7,262 nucleotides of DNA from JAFAVZ01 sp036009105. GTDB taxonomy: Bacteria > Acidobacteriota > Thermoanaerobaculia > Gp7-AA8. Location of the stretch: the NCBI GenBank assembly GCA_036009105.1, contig DASYMJ010000032.1, positions 1 to 7,262 of the forward strand, in the 5' to 3' direction. The notes under the pieces are model-generated. The model worked only from the letters and a program-made list of their open reading frames with translations. It had not been told where the DNA came from and made no database searches. Positions within the stretch are counted from its first letter, which is position 1; every line of letters starts with the position of its first letter. This document shows, one piece after another, positions 1-5,436 of the stretch. The position numbers and the translations under genes were made by a program.

Positions 1-692
1 AAGTCGGCCCGGCGCCGGGTCAGCAAACGAGACGGCGTCAGCTTGCGCAGCGAGTTGCTCGGAATCCCGCCGCCGAGGTTGAGCTCCTCGATCTGCATCA
101 TCTTCCCGAGGCGCACCAGCTCGCGGATGGCGGGGCGATAGGCTTCCGCGCTTTCCTGCTGGGTGCCGATGTAGGTGTTGAGCGCGTCGATGGTGATGCC
201 GTCGCGCCGCCGCACCGCGGCCGGCGCGAAGCCGAGGCGTTTGGAGGCGCCGGAGAGGATGGGCATGCCCGAGCGTGCCAGTGCGATGCGCAGCGAGACG
301 CGCGCATCCGTGCCAGAGAGCAGGTCGAGATCGGCGGCGCGGAAGGCGTGCACGCGGCGGACGCCGGCGGCGAGCACGGCATCGAGCTCGCGCTCGTCAA
401 GCACGGGCCGTTGGAAGGCGATCTGCTCCGGTGCGAAGCCGGCGGCGAGGGCAAGGCGCACTTCCGCCTCATGGGAGGCCAGCACGTCGAGGCCCTCCTC
501 CCGCACGATGCGCAGGATGCCGAGCTCGGGGTTGGTCTTCGTGCAATAGCGGAGGATGGTGGAGGGCGGGAGGCCGCCGCGCAGGCCGCGGATGTTCGCG
601 CGGAGCCGGCGCTCGCTGACCAGGAGAGCAGGCGTTCCGGTCCGTGCGACCACATCGCGCAAACGCAACTCTTCCCAGGAAAGCGAGGTCAT
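1..692 (-). CDS. Fold-type III PLP-dependent amino-acid decarboxylase, partial (C-terminus beyond left edge)
   Basis: This is a cytoplasmic enzyme expected to decarboxylate a basic amino acid; the exact substrate cannot be read from the sequence. About 230 residues are visible of a family that usually runs near 400. After the N-terminal strand (TGTPALLV, residues 18-25) comes YCTKTNPE, whose Lys52 sits where diaminopimelate and ornithine decarboxylases carry the PLP lysine in Y-x-K-x-N/A. The segment GLDVLASHEAEVRLAL (67-82) matches the 'fDvaS.gEl..al' block. SKRLGF (150-155) matches the S-K-F-G block. YIGTQ (174-178) sits where HIGSQ or HVGSG is usual, and LNLGGGIP (204-211) is the glycine loop that binds the PLP phosphate. 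The start at 692 places these blocks normally. An in-frame ATG at 731 would add 13 residues. A TATACT box lies upstream. The gene diverges from the putative oxygenase at 730. Family is confident, substrate is not; it could be a lysine, ornithine, arginine or diaminopimelate enzyme. Confidence 0.85.
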   Translation of the reverse strand, partial: MTSLSWEELRLRDVVARTGTPALLVSERRLRANIRGLRGGLPPSTILRYCTKTNPELGILRIVREEGLDVLASHEAEVRLALAAGFAPEQIAFQRPVLDERELDAVLAAGVRRVHAFRAADLDLLSGTDARVSLRIALARSGMPILSGASKRLGFAPAAVRRRDGITIDALNTYIGTQQESAEAYRPAIRELVRLGKMMQIEELNLGGGIPSNSLRKLTPSRLLTRRRAD

Positions 693-729
693 GGAACGGC
701 GGGGCGGAGTATACGATACAGGCGTGAAC
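693..729. promoter_or_regulatory. Short divergent promoter region between decarboxylase and oxygenase genes
   Basis: Only 37 bases separate the preferred start codons. The self-complementary hexamer GTATAC at 709-714 gives -10-like boxes on both strands: TATACT (713-708, minus, five of six matches to TATAAT) and TATACG or TACGAT (710-717, plus). No convincing -35 hexamer is visible on either strand. Each side of the gap carries a CATG (690-693 and 729-732), so each strand has two in-frame ATG choices and the true gap depends on which are used. With the preferred starts both leaders would be very short. A promoter here is inferred from the divergent layout and the A+T-rich patch. Confidence 0.4.
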
Positions 730-1350
730 ATGCTCCGCCTGGAGGGCTTCGTCACCGAGTCGGAACGCGCCGCGATCCTGGCCGAGGTCGCGGAGCACCG
801 TCCCGACCTCCGCCGGGTGGAAGGCAAAGTGGGCCTCGGTCCGCGCTACTCCGTGATCCCGGGCGACGTCATCGCCGCCAGCCTCCCCGGCGTCGCCGCC
901 CTCGGCGAGCGCGTGCGCCAGGCGGCGGAGGCGTTCGCCGGCGCGCCGGTCGCGTTCTTCGGCGATCCGGTGCGGCGGATGCGGGTGCAGGTTTACGACG
1001 ATGTGGACGAAGGCTTCCGCTGGCATTTCGATGGGCACCCGTTCGCGGCCGTGGTCACGCTGGAGAACGGGAACGACGGCGTGACGGAGATCATCGGCCC
1101 GCGTCTCAGCGCCCTCGTCCGCCCGCTCTTCTATCTGGCGTATCCGTTTCCGCAGCTCGTCTCCCTCCTGCCCCGCCTGGCGGTGGAAGGGCGGGCCCGC
1201 GATGTGTTGTTGTTGCGCGGGCGAACGGTGCTGCATCGCGGCCGCTCGCGGCGGACCGGGCGGCGCATCGTGCTCGTCTTCGCCTTCGACTATCCTGATG
1301 CGGCGCCGTCGCGGATCTCCAACTGGTTCGCGCGGTGGGCCAACTACTAA
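730..1350 (+). CDS. Putative Fe(II)/2-oxoglutarate-dependent oxygenase
   Basis: This 206-residue soluble protein probably adopts the double-stranded beta-helix fold of Fe(II)/2-oxoglutarate oxygenases. WHFDGHPF (98-105) supplies H99-x-D101 and VLHRG (167-171) supplies the distal His169, which together would make the 2-His-1-carboxylate iron site. An Arg at 178 or 179, about ten residues on in a G-x-R context, fits the 2-oxoglutarate carboxylate contact. The 'W-H-x-D...F...V-T-L' layout resembles the ArpA/HalD/BesD-like group that acts on free amino acids. The Asp is present, so hydroxylation is more likely than halogenation, since halogenases have Gly or Ala there. Start is uncertain: ATG 730 has no Shine-Dalgarno sequence; ATG 691 adds 13 residues, has AGGA at 677-680 upstream, and would overlap the divergent start. 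The stop overlaps the next start by one base (TAATG), suggesting coupled translation. Substrate unknown; the family call rests on motifs only. Confidence 0.6.
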   Translation: MLRLEGFVTESERAAILAEVAEHRPDLRRVEGKVGLGPRYSVIPGDVIAASLPGVAALGERVRQAAEAFAGAPVAFFGDPVRRMRVQVYDDVDEGFRWHFDGHPFAAVVTLENGNDGVTEIIGPRLSALVRPLFYLAYPFPQLVSLLPRLAVEGRARDVLLLRGRTVLHRGRSRRTGRRIVLVFAFDYPDAAPSRISNWFARWANY

Positions 1351-1730
1351 TGATCAAGCGCAGCGCGATCGCAGCCGCCCTTTTCCTCGGAGCCATCATT
1401 CCGCTCCTGGCGGGCGTGGTGTTCCTCTTCGGCTGCTGCGTCCTGCCCTTCCACAAGGTGATCCACAAGGCGATGCCGATGTGCCACGTGGCCATCGACT
1501 TCATTCGCGGCGAGCACCAGCAGCAGCCCGTGCCGGCAGCGGAGAAGCAGGAGCCGGCCAAGCGTCTGGTCACCACGTCGCCCCGCACGTTCCAGCTCGT
1601 GGTCGCCTCGCCGGCCCGGCGCGTGGTGCCAACGGCCGGGAGCGACTACCGCAGCTTCATCACCCTCGGCGCGATGCGTTGCGACAGCGACGTCGGCCTG
1701 CACCTCCTGGTGGCGACGCTCCTGATCTGA
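1350..1730 (+). CDS. Small membrane-anchored protein with a Cys/His/Met cluster, hypothetical
   Basis: The function of this 126-residue protein is not established. One hydrophobic segment (residues 6-28) forms a membrane anchor or uncleaved signal. Right after it comes a dense set of soft-metal ligands: C29, C30, H35, H39, M42, M44, C45 and H46. A polar, Gln/Pro-rich linker (55-75) follows, then a basic stretch. The C-terminal block contains Y100, C111 and D112 and ends in a hydrophobic VGLHLLVATLLI. Because it leads into a His-rich lipoprotein, a TolC-like channel and a multicopper oxidase, I infer a role in copper sensing or delivery on the periplasmic side. The start at 1350 shares its A with the preceding TAA, so translation is probably coupled to the oxygenase; an in-frame GTG at 1335 is a weaker alternative. 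The coding frame is clear, the role is inference. Confidence 0.75.
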   Translation: MIKRSAIAAALFLGAIIPLLAGVVFLFGCCVLPFHKVIHKAMPMCHVAIDFIRGEHQQQPVPAAEKQEPAKRLVTTSPRTFQLVVASPARRVVPTAGSDYRSFITLGAMRCDSDVGLHLLVATLLI

Positions 1731-1736
1731 TCCCTC

Positions 1737-1777
1737 CTCGGGTCCGCACTCTCCTTCCGCATTCACGGAGACCCGAG
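1737..1777 (+). promoter_or_regulatory. Inverted repeat overlapping the ribosome binding site of the His-rich lipoprotein
   Basis: CTCGGGTC (1737-1744) and GACCCGAG (1770-1777) are perfect 8-base complements around a 25-base loop. The best Shine-Dalgarno candidate, GGAG at 1767-1770, sits at the loop/3'-stem junction, nine bases before the ATG at 1780. An alternative inner pairing (CTCC 1751-1754 with GGAG) would hide it completely. It lies in the only sizeable gap (49 bases) of the plus-strand gene run. It may tune translation of the downstream genes. No U-tract follows, so it does not look like an intrinsic terminator. Confidence 0.4.
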
Positions 1778-1779
1778 AC

Positions 1780-2058
1780 ATGCATTCACATATTCGTACG
1801 GCCGCCCTGGCCTTGCTGTTTGCCGCGTGCGCCCGCACCGCGCCTCCCACCCTCCCACCCCCACCCGCCCCGGCCGCGGCTCCGGCGATGGACCACGGCC
1901 ACATGCACCACGCCGCCCCGCCCACCACCGCCCAACCGGCGGCCACGCTCCGCCCCGACGAGTTCGACGCTCCCGCCCCCGCCTCGGTGGAGGAAGCGGC
2001 GAAGGCGGCGCAGCCGGCCGCGGAACATGAGCACCACGACCATGGAGGCAAGCCGTGA
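1780..2058 (+). CDS. Small His-rich lipoprotein, probable periplasmic copper binder
   Basis: This 92-residue protein has a short hydrophobic N-terminus ending in LLFAAC, with Cys17 as the likely lipidated residue; Phe at -3 is a little atypical. The mature part is low-complexity, rich in Pro and Ala. It carries two histidine clusters: MDHGHMHH at 37-44 and EHEHHDHGG at 82-90, four His each, about 38 residues apart, with an acidic stretch between. No folded domain is recognisable. Such His/Met clusters bind Cu or other transition metals, and the neighbours (TolC-like channel and multicopper oxidase) favour copper. The GTG of the next gene lies inside its stop (GTGA), so the two are probably coupled. 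Metal identity and role as a chaperone or buffer are inferred. Confidence 0.75.
   Translation: MHSHIRTAALALLFAACARTAPPTLPPPPAPAAAPAMDHGHMHHAAPPTTAQPAATLRPDEFDAPAPASVEEAAKAAQPAAEHEHHDHGGKP
2044..2048 (+). promoter_or_regulatory. Strong Shine-Dalgarno sequence fixing the GTG start of the TolC-like gene
   Basis: GGAGG lies six bases before GTG 2055, ideal spacing. It supports the GTG, which overlaps the preceding stop, over any later start; the signal sequence begins right after it. Confidence 0.7.
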
Positions 2059-3341
2059 GGCGCGCCATCGTGTTGCTGCTCCTCGCCACCGGCTGCGCGA
2101 GCGTGCCGCGCGACGAGGGGCTGGGCGATCTGCGCCAGGCCATCTCCGCGCGCACCGGACAAACGCTCAACGATCCGCGCGCGGCCGCCTTGCTGCAGAG
2201 CGAGCTGACGGCCGACAACGCCGTGGCCCTCGCGATGGCGAACAGCCCGCGCCTGCAGGCGACGCTGGCCGAGCTCGGGATCGCCCGGGCCGAGCTGCTG
2301 CAGGCGAGCCTCCTCCGCAATCCGCTCTTCGAGGCGGAGGTGCGCTTCCCGCGCGATCCGTTCCGCCCCTTCGAGCTGCGCCTGGCCCAGACCCTGGTCG
2401 ACCTGATCCAGCTTCCCCGCCGCCGCGCCCTGGGACGGCTCGCCTTCGACGCCGCGAAGCTGCGCATCACCTCGGAGGTGGTGAGTTTCGCGGCGGATGT
2501 GCGCTCGCGCCACGCCGAGCTGCTCGCGGCATCGCAGCGCGTCACGTTGAGCCGCGTGAACCTGGAGGCGGCGAGAGCCGCGGCGGAGCTCGCGCAGCGG
2601 CAGCACGATGCGCAGAACATCACCGACCTCGAGTTGGAGAACGAGCAGGCCCATTACGAGGAGGCCAAGCTCGACCTGGCCCGGGAGGAACGGCAGCTCG
2701 TGGTGGCCCGCGAGGCGCTGGTGAGGATGATGGGCACCACGGCGGAGTGGCAGCTGCCGGCGGAGTTCCCGCCGCTCCCGGAGTCGGAGCAGGACCCGCG
2801 GCAGCTGGAGCAGCTCGCCCTGGCGCGGCGGCTCGACCTGGAGCTGGCCCGCAACCAGGTGACTCTGACCCGGCAGCAGGTGCCCATGGCGCGGCTGGCT
2901 GCTCTCGGCGAGGTCACCGTCGACGTGCATTACCAGCGCGACGCGGCGGGCGCGAAGACGGTCGGTCCCGGCATCGAGCTGCCCATCCCCATCTTCAACA
3001 CCGGCGCCGCAGCGCGATCGCGGGCCGAGGCGGAGTACCTGCGCGCGACGCACCTGCTGAACGCGCTGCTCGCCGAGTCCGCATCGCAATTGCGCACCAC
3101 GAGCGCGGTGCTGGCGGAGGCGAGGGCGCGCGTGGAGTACTACCGCGACGTGGTGGTGCCGCGGCGGCAGCGCATCGTGGAGCTGACGAAGCTGGAGCAC
3201 AACGCCATGCTCGTCGGCCCCTTCCAGCTGTTGCAGGCGAAGCAGAACGAGGCGCAGGCGCGGCGCGACTTCATCGACGCGCAGCGCGACTACTGGACGG
3301 CGCGCGTCGGCCTGGACCGCGCCATCAACGGAGGCCAATGA
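2055..3341 (+). CDS. TolC-family outer-membrane efflux lipoprotein (CusC/NodT-like)
   Basis: This 428-residue protein is the outer-membrane channel of a tripartite efflux system, working with an inner-membrane pump and a periplasmic adaptor. The signal is LLLLATGC, with Cys14 as the probable lipidation site, as in CusC-type channels. The rest shows the family's duplicated layout: two long, Leu/Ala/Glu-rich alpha-helical halves, about 60-245 and 250-425. The first holds NSPRLQATLAELGIARAEL, typical of the OEP helix that starts each half. The segment GPGIELPIPIFNTGAAARSRAEAEY near 305-330 is the hallmark strand-turn-helix leading into the second half's barrel and coiled-coil part. It starts with GTG and ends in TGATG, overlapping the oxidase start. 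With a multicopper oxidase downstream and a His-rich lipoprotein upstream, copper (or Ag/Zn/Co) export is the likely job. No RND pump or adaptor gene is in view, so the partner must be encoded elsewhere or is shared. Confidence 0.9.
   Translation: MRRAIVLLLLATGCASVPRDEGLGDLRQAISARTGQTLNDPRAAALLQSELTADNAVALAMANSPRLQATLAELGIARAELLQASLLRNPLFEAEVRFPRDPFRPFELRLAQTLVDLIQLPRRRALGRLAFDAAKLRITSEVVSFAADVRSRHAELLAASQRVTLSRVNLEAARAAAELAQRQHDAQNITDLELENEQAHYEEAKLDLAREERQLVVAREALVRMMGTTAEWQLPAEFPPLPESEQDPRQLEQLALARRLDLELARNQVTLTRQQVPMARLAALGEVTVDVHYQRDAAGAKTVGPGIELPIPIFNTGAAARSRAEAEYLRATHLLNALLAESASQLRTTSAVLAEARARVEYYRDVVVPRRQRIVELTKLEHNAMLVGPFQLLQAKQNEAQARRDFIDAQRDYWTARVGLDRAINGGQ
3330..3334 (+). promoter_or_regulatory. 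Shine-Dalgarno sequence for the multicopper oxidase
   Basis: GGAGG at the 3' end of the TolC-like gene precedes two tandem ATGs. The spacing is three bases to ATG 3338 and six to ATG 3341, which favours 3341. Confidence 0.6.
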
Positions 3342-4564
3342 TGTTTTCCCGACGCAAACTGCTCCTCTCCTCGGCCGCCGGCGTGCTTGGCACGGCGCTG
3401 GCCAAGCGAGGCATTGCCGCGCCGCGAAGAGGCGGCAACCGCACCGCGGTCATCACCCCGAACGGCGCCTCGCTGCCGTACCGGATGGAAGGCGGCGTGA
3501 AGGTTTTCCACCTCACCGCCGAACCGGTGAAGCGCGAGTTCGTGGACGGCTGCACCATCAACTGCTGGGGGTACAACGGCATGAGCCCGGGCCCGACCAT
3601 CGAGGCGTTCGAAGGCGACCGGGTGCGGGTCTACGTCACGAACAAACTGCCGGAAGGGACGTCCATCCACTGGCACGGCTTCATCGTCCCGAACGGCATG
3701 GACGGGGTGAGCGGCCTCACCCAGCCGAAGATCGCGCCGGGCGAGACGTTCGCCTACGAGTTCACGCTCAGGCAGACCGGCTCGCTGATGTACCACCCGC
3801 ACTTCGACGAGATGACGCAGATCGCCCTCGGCATGCACGGCTTCTTCATCGTCCATCCCCGTGACGCCGCGGTGCGCCGCGTGGACCGCGACTTCGCCAT
3901 CTTCCTCAACGAGTGGTTCATCAAGCCGGGCACCGCCACGCCCGATCCGACGGTGATGCTCGACTTCAACACCTTCACCTTCAACTCGCGCGTCTTTCCG
4001 GGCACCGATCCGATGCTCGTCCGGACCAACGACCGGGTGCGCATCCGGGTGGCGAACCTCACCATGAACTCGCATCCCATGCACATCCACGGGCACCGCT
4101 TCTACGTCACCGGCACCGACGCGGGACCGATCCAGCCGTCGGCCTGGATCCCGGAGAACACGGTGAACGTGCCGGTCGGCACGACGCGGGACATGGAGTT
4201 CGTGGCGGACAACCCGGGCGACTGGGCGTTCCACTGCCACAAGTCGCATCACACCATGAACCAGATGGGACACGGCCTGCCCAACCTGATCGGCGTCGAC
4301 GCGAGGAAGACCGAGGAGCGCCTGGGCGCGCTCACCCCCGGCACGATGGTGATGGGCACCACCGGCATGGGCGACATGTCGGAGATGCAGCAGATGATGG
4401 CCCTCCCGCGCAACAGCATCCCCATGCGCGGCGGCGCCGGCCCGCACGGCCCGATCGACATGGGCGGCATGTTCACCGTGGTGAAGGTGCGCGACACCCT
4501 CGACTACAACAAGGATCCGGGCTGGTACGCGCAGCCGAAAGGCACCTCCGCGTGGAAAACGTGA
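3341..4564 (+). CDS. Tat-exported two-domain multicopper oxidase
   Basis: This 407-residue periplasmic copper enzyme would oxidise Cu(I) or phenolic substrates with reduction of O2 to water. SRRKLLL (residues 3-9) followed by a hydrophobic stretch is a twin-arginine signal, so it should be exported folded. All four copper motifs are present: IHWHG (109-113), YHPHFDE (151-157), HPMHIHGH (245-252) and HCHKSHHTMNQM (298-309). In the last, Cys299, His304 and Met309 would be type 1 ligands. The first and last motifs are only about 190 residues apart, so the chain has two cupredoxin domains, unlike three-domain CueO or CopA. Domain 1 lacks a type 1 Cys, so the type 1 site is in domain 2 only. By analogy with small laccases this implies a homotrimer. 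A Met-rich stretch (336-377, ten Met) follows the last motif. ATG 3338 is an alternative start. It is probably translationally coupled to the TolC-like gene. A cuprous-oxidase role is inferred from context. Confidence 0.92.
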   Translation: MFSRRKLLLSSAAGVLGTALAKRGIAAPRRGGNRTAVITPNGASLPYRMEGGVKVFHLTAEPVKREFVDGCTINCWGYNGMSPGPTIEAFEGDRVRVYVTNKLPEGTSIHWHGFIVPNGMDGVSGLTQPKIAPGETFAYEFTLRQTGSLMYHPHFDEMTQIALGMHGFFIVHPRDAAVRRVDRDFAIFLNEWFIKPGTATPDPTVMLDFNTFTFNSRVFPGTDPMLVRTNDRVRIRVANLTMNSHPMHIHGHRFYVTGTDAGPIQPSAWIPENTVNVPVGTTRDMEFVADNPGDWAFHCHKSHHTMNQMGHGLPNLIGVDARKTEERLGALTPGTMVMGTTGMGDMSEMQQMMALPRNSIPMRGGAGPHGPIDMGGMFTVVKVRDTLDYNKDPGWYAQPKGTSAWKT

Positions 4565-4586
4565 GGGCCGGCTCTCCAGCCGGCCC
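4565..4586. terminator. Perfect hairpin between convergent genes, probable terminator
   Basis: GGGCCGGCT (4565-4573) and AGCCGGCCC (4578-4586) pair perfectly around a four-base CTCC loop, starting directly after the oxidase stop codon. Only 34 bases separate this stop from the convergent stop at 4599. Reading plus, a C-rich run follows and there is no proper U-tract. Reading minus, the stem is followed by TCACGTTTTCC, which has a short U-run. It most likely serves both convergent transcripts, with better sequence support on the minus strand. Confidence 0.6.
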
Positions 4587-4598
4587 CCCTGGGCCCCC

Positions 4599-5405
4599 TC
4601 AGTAAAAGTACGTGCAGTAGTCGGTGCTGATGACGTAGGCGAGGTAGTTCGGCTGGTAGCCGGAGAGGTACTCGATCGTGTACAGCACGGCCGAGGTGCT
4701 GACCGTGTTGAGGCAGCCCACCTGAAGCAGCTGGGTGTGGTTGGACGCGGTGCACTCCACCGGGCTGGTGTAGCCGACGGCGTACTGCACGCAGCGGAAG
4801 TGGTTGTTGTCGTCCCACACCAGGGCGTACGGATCGATGTACTCGTCGTCATCGCTGTAGTCGCCGGAAGCGGTGAACGACCAGTCGAGGTACGCGTAAT
4901 TGGCGATGCCGCTGGACTGCTGGCAGAACGTGGAGGTGAGGCCGTTGTAGTAGGTGCCGTAGACGCCGGTCTTCGAGTCCTGGATGTAGGTGGGGAAGCA
5001 GTTGTCCGCGGTGTGGGCGACCGAGATCAGGCCGTGCCCGTCGCGGCGCTCGGCCGCTTTCTTCACGCGCATGTCGTAGTTCTGCCGGGCCTGCACGAAG
5101 CGCTCGGCCGGCGCGTACTCGATGGTCAGCGGCGGCGTGAGCAGGCGGCGCAGGTTGTGGGTCAGCAGGCTCCCCTCCAGGCGCGGCCCGCTGCGCCGCT
5201 CGGACGGATCGAGCGTGCGGTCGCGGCCCTGCAGCGGCTCCGCGCGAAAGGTCATCCCCGGCGGGACCACAGATCCCTCCGGCACCAGGGCGCGGTGGTT
5301 GGGCAGGTCGATGAGCACCAGCAGCGGTTCATGGGTGGCGGCGGCGAGGGGAAGTGCAGCGGCGAGCAGCGAGAGAACGAGAAGACTCCGGGCGAATGGC
5401 ATCAT
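4599..5405 (-). CDS. Secreted Tyr- and Cys-rich protein of unknown function
   Basis: I do not recognise this 268-residue protein. It has a clear signal peptide: basic start, hydrophobic 8-20, then LAAA with probable cleavage near A23. Residues 25-115 are ordinary mixed sequence with an Arg-rich part (54-75) and could form a propeptide or linker domain. From about 125 the composition changes: 19 Tyr lie between 140 and 268, six Cys (136, 161, 205, 218, 231, 264) could form three disulfides, and an acidic YSDDDEYIDPY (183-193) resembles a calcium-binding loop. The chain ends YCTYFY. No catalytic motif is evident. A strong AAAGGAGG precedes two tandem ATGs (5405 and 5402). It lies 31 bases downstream of the M20-like gene on the same strand, so the two probably share a transcript. 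An extracellular or surface role is inferred from signal peptide and even cysteine count. Confidence 0.8.
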   Translation of the reverse strand: MMPFARSLLVLSLLAAALPLAAATHEPLLVLIDLPNHRALVPEGSVVPPGMTFRAEPLQGRDRTLDPSERRSGPRLEGSLLTHNLRRLLTPPLTIEYAPAERFVQARQNYDMRVKKAAERRDGHGLISVAHTADNCFPTYIQDSKTGVYGTYYNGLTSTFCQQSSGIANYAYLDWSFTASGDYSDDDEYIDPYALVWDDNNHFRCVQYAVGYTSPVECTASNHTQLLQVGCLNTVSTSAVLYTIEYLSGYQPNYLAYVISTDYCTYFY

Positions 5406-5409
5406 GGTC

Positions 5410-5417
5410 CCTCCTTT
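5410..5417 (-). promoter_or_regulatory. Strong Shine-Dalgarno sequence of the Tyr/Cys-rich secreted protein
   Basis: Reading minus, AAAGGAGG precedes the tandem ATGs, with four bases to the first and seven to the second. It is one of the best ribosome binding sites in the window, which supports this unrecognised gene being real and well translated. Spacing slightly favours the second ATG at 5402. Confidence 0.7.
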
Positions 5418-5436
5418 GATGCCACCGAAAATACCT

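Noticed and set aside
98..655. Minus-strand open frame of 185 codons within the decarboxylase
   Set aside because: The adjacent minus frame gives a coherent PLP decarboxylase with all expected blocks; this one is a Ser/Ala/Pro/Arg-rich out-of-frame shadow.
98..692. Possible alanine racemase identity for the left-edge PLP enzyme
   Set aside because: The S-K-x-x-G, I-G-T-Q and L-N-L-G-G-G-I-P blocks follow the decarboxylase pattern, not the alanine racemase pattern.
469..1236. Minus-strand open frame of 255 codons across the decarboxylase and oxygenase
   Set aside because: It crosses two opposite genes, has no recognisable motif, and is best explained as a G+C-rich shadow.
730..1350. Radical halogenase identity for the oxygenase
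   Set aside because: Halogenases of this superfamily have Gly or Ala at the carboxylate position to admit halide; here the Asp (D101) is present.
1737..1777. Inverted repeat considered as an intrinsic terminator
   Set aside because: The loop is 25 bases and a start codon, not a U-tract, follows. A role in translation is more plausible.
1347..3338. Minus-strand open frame of 663 codons opposite the TolC-like gene
   Set aside because: It is an antisense mirror of plus-strand coding sequence, with Arg/Leu/His/Gln-biased low-complexity translation, no domain and no start signals.
1202..4564. Very long plus-strand open frame (1120 codons) ending at the multicopper oxidase stop
   Set aside because: The frame is open through the upstream genes only because G+C-rich DNA has few stops. 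The translation before about 3338 is low-complexity Arg/Pro/Ala, whereas other frames there encode recognisable proteins, and a Shine-Dalgarno sequence plus Tat signal marks the real start.
3290..4852. Minus-strand open frame of 520 codons opposite the multicopper oxidase
   Set aside because: It is the antisense of a gene with complete copper motifs, its product is His/Val/Arg-biased, and it overlaps the Tyr/Cys-rich gene in another frame.
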